A stretch of 64,000 nucleotides of DNA from an uncultured Tenacibaculum sp. (GTDB taxonomy: Bacteria; Bacteroidota; Bacteroidia; Flavobacteriales; Flavobacteriaceae), in contig NZ_CANNBW010000009.1 of NCBI RefSeq assembly GCF_947502995.1, positions 104,528 to 168,527 of the forward strand, read 5' to 3'. The translations under genes and the position numbers were made by a program. Shown piece after piece: positions 27,278 to 37,009 of the stretch; position 1 is the first letter of the stretch, and the number at the start of each line of letters is the position of its first letter. The notes beneath the pieces are model-generated. The model did not search any database and was not told where the DNA came from. It saw nothing but the letters and a program-made list of their open reading frames with translations.

Positions 27278-27886
27278 TTATGCATTCATTTTACTTTTAA
27301 GTAAACGCCAAATACCTCCATTTTTGTTTATGGTAATATGATCTGAAAACGGAGTTTTAAAGTATGATTTCATTACAATTTCATCATTTTCGTCGCCAAA
27401 ACACTTTAGAGTGTAATGAGTTAATATACATTTTTGATAATCGTTGTAAAAAGATATTGTATTGTCATTTCCATTACTATCAAAAACTCCAAGAAGAAAA
27501 CTTAATCTTTGTTGATAAGAAAACGATTCTATGTTATTTCTCTCAAAATCTTCAAAAATGTATTGATCCAATATTAATTGACCAGCTTGGCCGTAACTCT
27601 CTTGAGATTTAAAAAAATCACAAATTAAAGTTGTTATATTTTTTGAGTGTAAAATAGCTCCTTGTTCATTTTCCCAATATTCTATTGAGATGTCGTTTTT
27701 TAATTTGTGTTCCTTTAGTGTTTGTTCACAAATTAAAACTAGTTTATTAAAGATTTTCTTTTTGTGTTCACTAGGCTTAAAATCGTCACCTGTAAAACTG
27801 AATCTTTGAAAAATTGAAGCTTCTAAAGAAAAGCCTCCAGTATAATTTTTATTAAATCCTATAAGATAGAAAAGTGGTTGTTTCAT
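27278..27886 (-). CDS. cytoplasmic protein of unknown function
   Basis: The 202-residue protein opens MKQPLFYLIGFNKNYTGGFS, with no signal peptide. The frame is long and free of low-complexity sequence, and adjoining genes are on the same strand. No domain was recognised. Confidence 0.65.
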   Translation of the reverse strand: MKQPLFYLIGFNKNYTGGFSLEASIFQRFSFTGDDFKPSEHKKKIFNKLVLICEQTLKEHKLKNDISIEYWENEQGAILHSKNITTLICDFFKSQESYGQAGQLILDQYIFEDFERNNIESFSYQQRLSFLLGVFDSNGNDNTISFYNDYQKCILTHYTLKCFGDENDEIVMKSYFKTPFSDHITINKNGGIWRLLKSKMNA

Positions 27887-27923
27887 AGAGTTTTTGTTTT
27901 TTTACTATTGATGAGTTATCACA

Positions 27924-28487
27924 CTACCAAAACTTCCACCAAGGTTTTTTGCTTGTGTTGTAATTATTTTCTGTAGTATCTTTTTCAGATGAGATATTTT
28001 GAGATTCAAAATGATACCTATAACAGTTTTCATCTAAATCGATATCCCAAAATTTCTTACCTAAAGTTTTTTCAATGAGATGATAAATTAATTCAGAAGG
28101 ATCACTTTCTGTTTTTTCAAAATCGAGTTTCTCACCAACTTCTTGATGTCTTACTTCATCTTCAGTTTCAGCAAAACTTCTAACAATGTTACCATTTTCG
28201 GTATAATTCACGGCAAAAGTCATTGTCATTTCAGATAAAGCAAAAGAAAATGCTTTTTGTTTTTTAATTTTAAATTGAGCAATTGCTCTATCTATCGAAG
28301 TAAAGATTAATGTGCCTTTTTCAGAGAAATAAATATCACAATAATTATCTTCTTTCCAGTTTTCAGAGCCACTTTCAAAATCTACTTTTGTGCTAAAAAT
28401 TAATTTTTCACCTAAAATAGTTTCGAGTGCTTCAATATTATTTTCGTAATTTTTATCAATTACTAATCCTGAAATATTATATCCCAT
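27924..28487 (-). CDS. cytoplasmic protein of unknown function
   Basis: The 187-residue protein opens MGYNISGLVIDKNYENNIEA and ends with a tryptophan-rich KKPWWKFW tail. It overlaps the next gene (28477) by 11 bp, so the pair is translationally coupled. The partner starts with a similar MGYQSIVHG, hinting at a shared N-terminal fold. No family recognised. Confidence 0.68.
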   Translation of the reverse strand: MGYNISGLVIDKNYENNIEALETILGEKLIFSTKVDFESGSENWKEDNYCDIYFSEKGTLIFTSIDRAIAQFKIKKQKAFSFALSEMTMTFAVNYTENGNIVRSFAETEDEVRHQEVGEKLDFEKTESDPSELIYHLIEKTLGKKFWDIDLDENCYRYHFESQNISSEKDTTENNYNTSKKPWWKFW

Positions 28488-29208
28488 TTATGTTTATTTT
28501 TTCATTAAAAATGATGTAAAATTTTTTCGATGTAATTATTGGAATTCCTTCTTTATCTTTTTCTACATCAAAACCAAAGTCTATTTTTCTTTCAAAGCTT
28601 AATTTATTTAGTAAAGGAAATAACAAATTATAAGTTTCACTAAATTTTAATTCTTGATGATAAGGATAAACTTTTTGTTTATAGATATGACCAACAGCAT
28701 CAATTATTTTTTGAAAAGCTTCTTTTTGATCATTAGAGAATATAATTGGATATTCAAAATCATGTAGTATTTGATGATCTTCTATATCTGTATCAAAATA
28801 TCCCCATCTATCTCGGTTTCCATATCCAAAAAACCATTCATCGGTTTCTATTAATTTCTCTTCAGGTCTAAAAGAGGTATTCGACTCTTTAGATTTCCAA
28901 AAGAAATTATATGTTCCCATAATTTCAGTTTCTAACTGAATTTTTGCTGTGTCGAATTTTACATTTCTTAGTATATGTTCAAATTTTAAAATAAAGCTTG
29001 TCCAGTCATATTCGACCTGTTTATATGTTGCTCCCAAAACAATAACAGGATCTTCATAATAAGTTGGTTGAGTAATACCTAACCCAAACATATTTGTACT
29101 TATTTTAGGAAAGGTTTTATCGTTTCCAAGAGAACGAATAAACTGTTGAGATTCTTCAAAATCTCCATCAAGTAATATTCTGCCGTGAACTATTGATTGG
29201 TATCCCAT
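28477..29208 (-). CDS. cytoplasmic protein of unknown function
   Basis: The 243-residue protein opens MGYQSIVHGRILLDGDFEES and has the pattern EDHQILHDFEYPIIFSNDQK in its middle. Its end overlaps the start of the 27924-28487 gene by 11 bp. Both proteins begin MGY, which may mean a common origin. No catalytic motif or membrane segment is seen. Confidence 0.68.
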   Translation of the reverse strand: MGYQSIVHGRILLDGDFEESQQFIRSLGNDKTFPKISTNMFGLGITQPTYYEDPVIVLGATYKQVEYDWTSFILKFEHILRNVKFDTAKIQLETEIMGTYNFFWKSKESNTSFRPEEKLIETDEWFFGYGNRDRWGYFDTDIEDHQILHDFEYPIIFSNDQKEAFQKIIDAVGHIYKQKVYPYHQELKFSETYNLLFPLLNKLSFERKIDFGFDVEKDKEGIPIITSKKFYIIFNEKININGI

Positions 29209-29259
29209 TTCTTTTTAAAGCTAGCTTTTTTGTACTAAAATAAGAATGTTTTCTGATTG

Positions 29260-29766
29260 TTACTTAACATTTTGTTTACTACAACCATTTGCTCTTTCTT
29301 TTGGAGTTAAAGTCCAAACATTAATCACTTTAGTCTTAAGTTTATTAATTGTATTAGGCTCAATCAATTCGATTTCTTTAATACTTATAGTTGCAATTTT
29401 ATATTCTGAATGTTCTAGTAAATATCCGTTAATATAAACTTCATTGTTTTTAGGTAATCCCAAGAAAATATTTAATTCAGCTTGAGTTTTAAATGGAATT
29501 TTATCATTTAAATCAATAAGAATAATTCCATTTTCAGAAAGATTAAAGAATTTATATTTTTTACGATTAATTTTCCTTTTTAGCACACTGATTTCTGTCA
29601 CGAGTTTTCTTTTATTTATAATAATTTTATCGTCAGAAATAATATCATTATTAATAATATAAGTAGGGCAGTTGGTTTTTATATTGGGTAATTTCACATA
29701 ATTCTCTTGAGAATATATACTTGTGAACGTAAATAGGAAATAAATAACGGTTATTATTTTATTCAT
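29260..29766 (-). CDS. exported small protein of unknown function
   Basis: The 168-residue protein has a signal peptide (1-20, ending SIYSQ) and a mature part with many isoleucines and charged residues. It ends TLTPKERANGCSKQNVK. Proteins with a 'VNGYLLEHSEYKIA'-like segment can be TonB-plug-like or carboxypeptidase-regulatory-like, but no confident family was recognised. Confidence 0.65.
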   Translation of the reverse strand: MNKIITVIYFLFTFTSIYSQENYVKLPNIKTNCPTYIINNDIISDDKIIINKRKLVTEISVLKRKINRKKYKFFNLSENGIILIDLNDKIPFKTQAELNIFLGLPKNNEVYINGYLLEHSEYKIATISIKEIELIEPNTINKLKTKVINVWTLTPKERANGCSKQNVK

Positions 29767-29780
29767 AGCTTTTTTGAGTT

Positions 29781-30566
29781 TTATTTAACCATCTTGGGAA
29801 GTATTAGATCTGCTTTACTAAGTGTATAGTTTAATTCTGGATAATTAAAATTTAAACTTCTGTTTTCTTTTCCTCTTAACATAAAATACTCCTTTTTTTG
29901 AGCGTCGTTAGCTAATTCTAATAATTTATTATTTTCAAAATAAGCTAAATCATTTTTAAATTTTATAAAAGTTTTAGACTTTCGAAATGTAATTCCTAGC
30001 CATTTATTTTCTGAAGTTAATGGTTTTTGTTTTGGAACTTGTTCTAAAACGATTTTATGGTAAAATTTAGAATTAGTAGTTAAAGAAAATAAAACTAAAG
30101 AATTATGAGTTAAAGAAATTTCAAATTCTTCTTCAGATGTTTTATTCTTTACTTTTAATTTTCTAATAGCTTGTGCTGTTAATTCTTCAGGGTTTTCATA
30201 ACAAGAATATAGAGCTATATACGAGTTTGGAGCTAAATCTAATGCTTGATCTGAATGATATTTCATTTTTTTATAACTATTGTCGTAAATCTCAATTAAT
30301 GCATTATTAAATGAAATAGGTCCAAAATCACTAATACTATTATTAATGTTTTCAATAATCTTATCATGAGTAGATGAAAAATGATGCGCTGGAATGCTGT
30401 ATTGAGTTGTTGTTCTAACTATCGGAATAGCTTCATCATTAGATTTTACTAAATGATTTGCTAATCGCCCTTTTCCAACATTTTCAAAGTTGATCTGACT
30501 TGATAATTCACTAAATAAGTTACTATCAAATTCTAAGTTAACTTTAATGAAGTTTTCTTGATTCAT
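29781..30566 (-). CDS. AlkB-like 2-oxoglutarate/Fe(II) dioxygenase-fold protein
   Basis: The 261-residue protein has a plausible iron site: H118-x-D120 in MKYHSDQALDLA (numbering approximate), a distal histidine in KFYHKIVL and the closing arginine in WLGITFRKSK. This matches the order H-x-D...H...R of AlkB-like enzymes. It lies beside a second protein with the same layout (30589). Substrate unknown; family placement is by motif only. Confidence 0.7.
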   Translation of the reverse strand: MNQENFIKVNLEFDSNLFSELSSQINFENVGKGRLANHLVKSNDEAIPIVRTTTQYSIPAHHFSSTHDKIIENINNSISDFGPISFNNALIEIYDNSYKKMKYHSDQALDLAPNSYIALYSCYENPEELTAQAIRKLKVKNKTSEEEFEISLTHNSLVLFSLTTNSKFYHKIVLEQVPKQKPLTSENKWLGITFRKSKTFIKFKNDLAYFENNKLLELANDAQKKEYFMLRGKENRSLNFNYPELNYTLSKADLILPKMVK

Positions 30567-30588
30567 TAAAAAAAATAGTTTTTAATAT

Positions 30589-31803
30589 TTAGTAGATAGG
30601 TTTTTCGTAATCACCTGAATTCATACTGAAATGAATTTTTCCATAGGCTACTTTTTCTTCAGTTTTATTTTCTTGATAATATGAATCTCTTAAGTTTTGT
30701 AAGTTATCACTATCCATCGGATGTAATTTTATAAGATTATCATTTTCTTTAATAAAAGTTTCATTGTCTTTGTATACAGCTTCTAAATTAGAACATCGAA
30801 TTACATAGCCCATTCTAACAGGGATTTTATCAATTCCTAGTACAGAAGGTTTTATTTCGTGAGTGTAAAGTCTGTTCGTAGAAAGTGGTATAGAAAAGAC
30901 AGAGTTAGGATAAAGAGTAATACTAAATTCTTTTACAAGAGATGGATCATTAACTGTTTTTTTTAGTTTAAATAACAATCTCGTTAATCCACTTGATTTT
31001 TTGTAGACCCAATCGAATTTATCGGTTTTAGATTCTGTTAAATGTTCAAAATTAGCTTTGTCATAAAAAGTACAAAATGTAATTAGTCCTTCTTCTGCCA
31101 TATCTTTGGTTTTATCAGAGTGTGCACTAATTTTTGCTTTTGTTTCTTTTGAATTTGAATCATTTTTTTTGTTCAGATAAATTTGAGCTAACACATGGTT
31201 TAAAGTTGTTTTTTTCTCAAAATCAAATTGTATCGTTTCATTTAATGAATTGATAATATAATTATCTGTTTTTCTAAAGTTGTCTGTAGGTCCAGTTAAA
31301 TTACTAGAACATCTTAATAGATTAAAGTGTAAAGCTTCTTTATCATCTTTTATAACTTTACTTAAATAAATTCCTTTTCTTAAAGCAGTCGATTGTTTAT
31401 TTGATTCTGTAAGACTTTGAAAATTATGTTCTGACTTTATTTTAGAAAAGAAATCATCATCATTAAAATAACGCGGATAAAATACTCCAGCATTATGAAT
31501 GTTTATGGGTACTTGTCCAATATTTATTATAGAAAAATTAGAAAGATTTATGTTCTCATAATTACTAGAATAATCTTTAATTACAAGAATATTTCGATCT
31601 TCATTTTTAATTTTTTCAATATTTCCTACAACGTAAAGTCTATTTCTTTTAGCAGTATTTATTTCTGAAATATTTTTAATAATGGTTCCGCAAAAGTTTT
31701 CAAGTAGGTAAGTGAAGTCATTAGAATGATTATTTCCTTCAGATAAATTTAATAGATAGTTTTTATCTTTAGATATACTGTTTTCGAAATCGAATTTATT
31801 CAT
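30589..31803 (-). CDS. possible 2-oxoglutarate/Fe(II) dioxygenase-fold protein
   Basis: The 404-residue protein has a C-terminal half with ISAHSDKTKDM (H-x-D), RLYTHEIKPS (distal H) and RMGYVIRCSN (arginine), the same order as in the neighbour at 29781. The N-terminal half (about 1-210) is unrelated and unrecognised. The pair are 22 bp apart and co-oriented. The dioxygenase call is inference from motif order. Confidence 0.6.
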   Translation of the reverse strand: MNKFDFENSISKDKNYLLNLSEGNNHSNDFTYLLENFCGTIIKNISEINTAKRNRLYVVGNIEKIKNEDRNILVIKDYSSNYENINLSNFSIINIGQVPINIHNAGVFYPRYFNDDDFFSKIKSEHNFQSLTESNKQSTALRKGIYLSKVIKDDKEALHFNLLRCSSNLTGPTDNFRKTDNYIINSLNETIQFDFEKKTTLNHVLAQIYLNKKNDSNSKETKAKISAHSDKTKDMAEEGLITFCTFYDKANFEHLTESKTDKFDWVYKKSSGLTRLLFKLKKTVNDPSLVKEFSITLYPNSVFSIPLSTNRLYTHEIKPSVLGIDKIPVRMGYVIRCSNLEAVYKDNETFIKENDNLIKLHPMDSDNLQNLRDSYYQENKTEEKVAYGKIHFSMNSGDYEKPIY

Positions 31804-31878
31804 AGTATTTTTTATTTAATTATTTGCAATTTTAATCTTTGTATGTTTTTTGAAAACTAGGAATATAGTTTTTCTAGT

Positions 31879-32412
31879 TTACTGTAAATTAAGTTGCCAA
31901 GAAACACCAAATTGATCTACAACAAAACCAAATTTTTGACTGAAACCGTAGTTACCCAAAGGCATCATTACTTTTCCGTTATCAGATAGTTTCGTGAAAA
32001 AATGTTCAAGCTGTTTCGTGCTAACACATTCAACATAATTTGAGACAGCAGGAGTAAAATCCCAGTCATGAATTGCCGGACTGTCACTGCACATAAATAA
32101 TTTACCATTTAAATTAAATGTAGCATGCATTATGGTTCCTTCTTTTCCCGGACCATCCTTTCCCCAACGTTTTATATTTATGATTTTTGAGTTATCGAAT
32201 AATTCTACATAAAAATTCATCGCTTGTTCTGCGTTTTCTTTCTGAAACGTTAAGAATGTTGCAATTTGATTTTCAACTGTATTCAATTTCTTTAAACTAT
32301 CAAGTTCTGTTCGTAGTAGATTTAATTCGTTATTTACTTTTTCGTTTTGTTTATAATCGGAGCAACTGTAAATTGTTATGCATAAAATCAGGATAGAAGT
32401 AAGTTTTTTCAT
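31879..32412 (-). CDS. PhnB-like VOC lipoprotein
   Basis: The 177-residue protein has a signal peptide with lipobox (CITIYSC, C17) and a domain starting NQIATFLTFQKENAEQAMNF, ending KFGFVVDQFGVSWQLNL. This is the pattern of the PhnB/3-demethylubiquinone methyltransferase-like VOC family. A lipoprotein form is unusual for this mostly cytoplasmic family. Function unknown. Confidence 0.82.
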   Translation of the reverse strand: MKKLTSILILCITIYSCSDYKQNEKVNNELNLLRTELDSLKKLNTVENQIATFLTFQKENAEQAMNFYVELFDNSKIINIKRWGKDGPGKEGTIMHATFNLNGKLFMCSDSPAIHDWDFTPAVSNYVECVSTKQLEHFFTKLSDNGKVMMPLGNYGFSQKFGFVVDQFGVSWQLNLQ

Positions 32413-32545
32413 GTTCTTATTTTTAGCTTAAAAATTGTTGATTTCTTTAGATTATAAATATAATTAAACTTAATGGTGTTGTGTAATTTCCAGAAAAATA
32501 GATGTTTAGGTTTCTGTTTTTTCGTTTTTTTTGAAAAAGAGATTA

Positions 32546-33772
32546 TCATTTTACAATTTTTTCGAATTTTATCGACTCTTTTTTGTTGGTAACAACTATG
32601 GTGTATTCTCCTTGTTTAAGTCCAAGGTTACATGGTTTATTTTGCGCATTCATTTCAGTGATATCTATTGGAATAGCTGAATTTATGTCTTCCCCTTTTT
32701 TAAAGGCTAAAACCATAACAGGATAATCTATAATGATACTTTCTAGTTTAATAGAAACGTTTTTATTTTCATTACTAAATAACCAACTAGGTCGACCATT
32801 TATATATTTCGTATTAGGATGAAATATAGCAATATCAGACCAAGCATTTCCTCGTTCGTATTTTACAGGTGTATTATTATCATCAATAACAATAGATGTT
32901 TCTTTAATATTTAAAGCTTTTAAAAACGGATGATTATTTTTTGAGTCACTTTTTTCACTATAAAAAACTTGATTTATAGTTAACGGATTAATCCCTGTAT
33001 ATTCATTTAATCGTTCAGCCATTGCTTTTTCCCAAGATTTATGAATGCCTTCTAATGCATGATCGTAACCACAGTGAATTAAAAACTTTTCGTTTGGTTT
33101 TTGAGAGATTATTTTCTGAATATTTTTAGCCTGTTCTATTTCTCTTAATTTTCCATTTTTATTTGTTGTTTGTTCATAAGGAAAAACGTTATAACCGATA
33201 TCTAATGCTTCTCTTATGAGATTACCAAATTGAGGATCTTTTGTGTAATACCCAGTTTTATAAATAGGATATTTTCGCTTGTTTAAAGCCAAATTTGAAC
33301 TGTTATTTGTTAATGCTTCGAGACCTAAATTTTTATATCCAATATCAAATAGTTTTTGAAGAAGTGATTTAGTAAACATTCGATGTTGTGAATTATGATG
33401 CGCTTCATTTATAATTATAATTTGGTTTTCTTTTGCGCTTTTAACAATATAATCACGAGCGTTTACGGTAGTGTATTTCTTATTTATAGAATCTATTTCA
33501 GTCTGAGAAAATGTTTCCTCTCGAGGTTTCATTGCTAAATCCCAATGCTTTAAAGCATTTTTATAATCACCTTTTGCGGCATAGTCAGAAGCAGAGATTT
33601 GGTATTTCCAAGGAACGGTATCTTTAGCTACTTTTTCTTCAATTTCAGAAGAAAACTTGTATTCATTTTTGAAATCGATTTTCTGTATTACTCCTTTTGA
33701 TTTTACACAGCTAGAGAGACTTAAAGATATAATACTGATTAAAAGTATTTGGAAAGTTTTCTTAGAATTCAT
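32546..33772 (-). CDS. lipoprotein with ChaN/erythromycin-esterase-like domain
   Basis: The 408-residue protein has a lipobox (SLSSC, C22) and then one TPR-like helix pair (AAKGDYKNALKHWDLAMKP). The main domain carries IIIINEAHHNSQHRMFTKSL and later FLIHCGYDHALEG, conserved acidic/histidine features of the ChaN/EreA fold. Ligand is unknown; ChaN binds haem, EreA opens macrolides. Assignment to the superfamily is moderately firm. Confidence 0.75.
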   Translation of the reverse strand: MNSKKTFQILLISIISLSLSSCVKSKGVIQKIDFKNEYKFSSEIEEKVAKDTVPWKYQISASDYAAKGDYKNALKHWDLAMKPREETFSQTEIDSINKKYTTVNARDYIVKSAKENQIIIINEAHHNSQHRMFTKSLLQKLFDIGYKNLGLEALTNNSSNLALNKRKYPIYKTGYYTKDPQFGNLIREALDIGYNVFPYEQTTNKNGKLREIEQAKNIQKIISQKPNEKFLIHCGYDHALEGIHKSWEKAMAERLNEYTGINPLTINQVFYSEKSDSKNNHPFLKALNIKETSIVIDDNNTPVKYERGNAWSDIAIFHPNTKYINGRPSWLFSNENKNVSIKLESIIIDYPVMVLAFKKGEDINSAIPIDITEMNAQNKPCNLGLKQGEYTIVVTNKKESIKFEKIVK

Positions 33773-33798
33773 GCAATTATCTGTTTATAAGATGAATT

Positions 33799-33806
33799 CA
33801 AATATA
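33799..33806 (-). promoter_or_regulatory. possible -7 promoter element
   Basis: On the minus strand this reads TATATTTG, matching TAnnTTTG, about 27 bp before the ATG of the ChaN-like gene. A -33 element at proper spacing is not clear. Confidence 0.3.
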
Positions 33807-33863
33807 ACTAAAAAATTAGTTAAACTAGTTTTTTAGTTGGTTTTGCTTCTGAATCAAAATAAA

Positions 33864-33977
33864 TTATGCAAAAATCATAGGCCAGATTAAATCAACAACG
33901 ATTTTATATAAAATAACTCCTATGATTCCTCCAATAAACATACTTTTTGTGTTTAATGATTTGTTTTCTTTTTCCAT
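33864..33977 (-). CDS. small membrane protein (37 aa)
   Basis: The frame is ATG at 33977 to TAA at 33864. A charged head (MEKENKSLNTKS) is followed by one membrane segment (MFIGGIIGVILYKIVVDLIW). It sits in an otherwise gene-free stretch (33773-34101) and has a balanced, membrane-protein-like composition. A real small gene is likely but not proven. Confidence 0.55.
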   Translation of the reverse strand: MEKENKSLNTKSMFIGGIIGVILYKIVVDLIWPMIFA

Positions 33978-34101
33978 TATGAATTTAATTTTTGATTAGT
34001 TTATAAATATAGATAAACTAAATGAACTTTCTTGTTAGGTTTTCTCTTTCAACTAACGATAATAGGTGAGTTTTATGTAATTTTTTTATTTGTAGATAGT
34101 G

Positions 34102-34653
34102 CTAATCAGTTGAAAGATCAGATGTAAAGTAAAATGTATTTAAAGCCCATATTTTAAAAAACTCTTTTTCAAAATCTTCAGCGTTCAAAACTGTAAGTAT
34201 ACCTTTAGCAAATTCAGACAGACTGTTTTCTGGATTTTTAGAAACTTTTTTCATTACAGAAAAAATATCATTCAATTTAGAGCCGCTGTTTTTAAGATTC
34301 TTATCGTTTATTTTAGAGTGAAAACATTTTGTAAAAAGAGGATAGTTTTCTGGAGTATTATTTTTAATATCATATTTATTCAAATCTATTAGAAAAGGAA
34401 CGTTGTTTAACTTGACTATTTTTTTAAAGATTTCAATATAACTTTCGCCAGAACTATCTTTTAATTGCCCTGTTTTAATTAGATACTTTTCAAATTGAAG
34501 TAATTCATGTTTTAAATCGATAACTATAGCATTATATTTTTGATAATAACAATTAGAAATCTCAGATTCAAACTGATCAGAATTTAAAGATTGAGAAAAG
34601 CTTAAATAATTAAATAAAAAGATAATTAAAGTAGATAGAATTTTATTTTTCAT
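34102..34653 (-). CDS. exported protein of unknown function
   Basis: The 183-residue protein has a signal peptide (1-20, ending LSFSQS). The mature part is helical, without recognised domain. It has one cysteine pair (NCYYQ and TKCFHSK). Confidence 0.68.
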   Translation of the reverse strand: MKNKILSTLIIFLFNYLSFSQSLNSDQFESEISNCYYQKYNAIVIDLKHELLQFEKYLIKTGQLKDSSGESYIEIFKKIVKLNNVPFLIDLNKYDIKNNTPENYPLFTKCFHSKINDKNLKNSGSKLNDIFSVMKKVSKNPENSLSEFAKGILTVLNAEDFEKEFFKIWALNTFYFTSDLSTD

Positions 34654-34759
34654 TTTAATTCATAGTATTTTTATGTCTCTAAAAATATTTTGTCTTTTAA
34701 ATAGTTGAAAATAAGTAAGGTTTATGGTTTTTTAAAAAGGTTAATTGAATTTCATTTTT

Positions 34760-35428
34760 TTAGTTTGTGTTTTCTTGTTCGTTTTCTATTAACAATTCAG
34801 ATAATTCATTTGCAAATTTGTGATTTTCATTAGTTAAAACTACTCGAATTCGCTTTTTAAAATTTTTAAGTTCTGCAATAGCACTTAATAATTTGTTTTC
34901 AAACTCATAAAAATCAACTTCAAATTTAAAATCATTAGTCTTAGGTAATGGGTTTGTTTCATCTAAGTAATCTGTAATAAAGATTTTATCGTTTATAACT
35001 TTAGCATATACCCAAGGATGTCCAATCCAGATTTCCATCCATTCTTTAGGTTTCTTTTCTATTAGTTCTAACCAATTTTTATAATCAGAAATACTACCAC
35101 AACAGCTATGATTTATAACTTCACCATTTTCAAACTTAAACACAAGTCCACCTTCAAAATCATCAACATTTTCTAAACCATTTTCAGGAATTTCTGCATC
35201 TGCAAGTTCTTTTTGAATTAAAATACTCAAATCCTCATTGTTTATGTCAGATAAAATTATTGAACTATAAGCATGTTTATCTATTCTATTTACAGACGTA
35301 ATGCCTGCTTTATTAAAAATATTTAAAGCAAATTGTTCATAATTTTCGTTGTCTTTTAAATCAGCATTTTTGTCAACTCGCCAAGGGCTCATTTCTATTA
35401 CTGGATATATATTTAATATCTTATTCAA
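34760..35428 (-). CDS. cytoplasmic protein of unknown function
   Basis: The 222-residue acidic protein contains SCCGSISDYKNWLELIEKKP and WMEIWIGHPWVYAKVINDKI. This 'xxHSCCG...' layout is seen in immunity-type proteins near polymorphic toxins, but no family name is certain. No signal peptide. Confidence 0.65.
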   Translation of the reverse strand: MNKILNIYPVIEMSPWRVDKNADLKDNENYEQFALNIFNKAGITSVNRIDKHAYSSIILSDINNEDLSILIQKELADAEIPENGLENVDDFEGGLVFKFENGEVINHSCCGSISDYKNWLELIEKKPKEWMEIWIGHPWVYAKVINDKIFITDYLDETNPLPKTNDFKFEVDFYEFENKLLSAIAELKNFKKRIRVVLTNENHKFANELSELLIENEQENTN

Positions 35429-35491
35429 GCTTTTTTTATTATGGGTTAAAATTCAAATTAAATTCATTGATTTTATGAATATAAGCCTCTC

Positions 35492-36109
35492 TTAATTATT
35501 TTGATATTTTAAAATCATTTCTGCTTCATTGTAAAATCTCACTAATTGAAGTTCTCTATGAGTAATATCTTGTAGTTGATTTTTAAATAATTGTAAATTT
35601 CTTTTAGCGCTTTCTTTAGTATTTAAATCAGGTGAAAGTAGTAACTCGATCATTGTTGAAAAAGAACCGTATGTAGCTTCTTGTTGCTTATATATTTTTG
35701 ATAACACAAGTAGTTTATCATATTCAAAATTTACAATTAAAGGATTAGACTTTGCGATATCCCATGCGTCGTTTGCAGGCATTTCTCCCATAATAGTTCC
35801 TCTAGAAAATATTCTATGTAGAGTTGAGTTGTCTTTAATAAAATCTTCGATAAAAAGTTCATTTTTAGTAAGACTATCTAAACTTTTAACTGCACTTTCG
35901 TGATAAGGAACCCAATAATCTAAAAGTTTCTTGTTCTCTTTTAGTTCAGACTTAATCTTAGACAGTAGTTTTATTGCTTCCTTTTTGTTTTTGTTATCTT
36001 CTATTCGTTCACTTAAATATAAACCAAGAACTACACTAAAAACAATTAAAATAACTTGGGTAATATTTTTTAGTACAGCTTCTTTTATTTTATTTGTTTT
36101 CTGTGTCAT
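35492..36109 (-). CDS. DUF6090-like membrane-anchored protein
   Basis: The 205-residue protein has one N-terminal membrane segment (about 16-30) followed by a helical periplasmic region. The pattern VFSVVLGLYLSERIEDNKNK with a later NDAWDIAKSN resembles the DUF6090-type family of Bacteroidota (function unknown). The family call is from memory. Confidence 0.68.
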   Translation of the reverse strand: MTQKTNKIKEAVLKNITQVILIVFSVVLGLYLSERIEDNKNKKEAIKLLSKIKSELKENKKLLDYWVPYHESAVKSLDSLTKNELFIEDFIKDNSTLHRIFSRGTIMGEMPANDAWDIAKSNPLIVNFEYDKLLVLSKIYKQQEATYGSFSTMIELLLSPDLNTKESAKRNLQLFKNQLQDITHRELQLVRFYNEAEMILKYQNN

Positions 36110-36141
36110 TATAAATGATTAAAAATTTGAATCTTAATTTA

Positions 36142-36420
36142 ACGTTTTAATGCAGTTATTTATCGTTTTAATATCTATGTTTAATTCCTCGCATTTTTGA
36201 ATGATTTGCTCAAAATATTTAGGTGAACATACATACTTCGAATAATTTGATTTTTCTTAATACTATATCTTTTCTGACTTAATTTCTTTTTTACAAAGTT
36301 TGGCTTGGATAAATGTATGAGTTTAGCAATTTTAAGATCTCTTTTTATTCTATTGCTAATTTCACATATTTAAGATATACTTCGCTTTCGTACATATTCT
36401 TTTATTTGAGACAACATAAC
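36142..36420 (-). pseudogene. decayed gene fragments
   Basis: No intact gene lies in the 430-bp gap 36110-36540. Three overlapping minus-strand pieces in different frames read like one broken protein: a start MLSQIKEYVRKRSIS, a middle IKRDLKIAKLIHLSKPNFVK and an end PKYFEQIIQKCEELN..., ending at a TAA near 36142. The ancestral family was not recognised. Boundaries are approximate. Confidence 0.4.
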
Positions 36421-36540
36421 ATGAATTATTATTGGAGATTTTAGCTATAAAATTAACTAAAAACCTTCAGTTTTTGGTACATGTTATTTGTATTGCGAAA
36501 CAAATCTACAAGTAAATGCGCATATTTTATTGTAGTGTTT

Positions 36541-37005
36541 TTATAAGTTAATGGTGTTTGTATTATTGTACACATTTGGGTTATGTTTCTCCATATAAAA
36601 TTCTGGATTTGGTACTTCTGTAAACCCAAACTTTTTATAAAGCCATTCGGCCGTATTGGTTAATAAAATCCAGCGTCTTAATCCTTGAAGATTAGGATGT
36701 GTCATTATTTCATTAATTAACCATTTGCTTAACCCTTTTCCTCTATATTCATCTAAAATATATACATCTCCTAAATACGCAATAGTGGAGAAGTCTGAAA
36801 TTATTCTAGCAAAACCAATCTGTTTATTTTTGTAATAAAGACCAAAATTCAATGAATTTTCAATTGATATTTTTAACGTGTCGATTGGAATCCCTTTAGC
36901 CCAGTCAGTTTCGTTAGCAAGGAATTTGTGAATACTTAAAATATCTAATTTATCCTTGTCGGTTGAAATAGTATAGTCGTTTTTAAGTGCTTCTCTAATT
37001 TTCAT
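36541..37005 (-). CDS. GNAT-family N-acetyltransferase
   Basis: The 154-residue protein has GNAT features: the acetyl-CoA-binding stretch LDEYRGKGLSKWLINEIM (V/I-x-x-x-x-R-G-x-G-x-S pattern) and the end LYKKFGFTEVPNPEFYMEKH. The substrate is unknown; small GNATs of this kind acetylate amines or act on antibiotics and toxins. It is a common integron cassette type. Confidence 0.9.
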   Translation of the reverse strand: MKIREALKNDYTISTDKDKLDILSIHKFLANETDWAKGIPIDTLKISIENSLNFGLYYKNKQIGFARIISDFSTIAYLGDVYILDEYRGKGLSKWLINEIMTHPNLQGLRRWILLTNTAEWLYKKFGFTEVPNPEFYMEKHNPNVYNNTNTINL

Positions 37006-37009
37006 ATTT

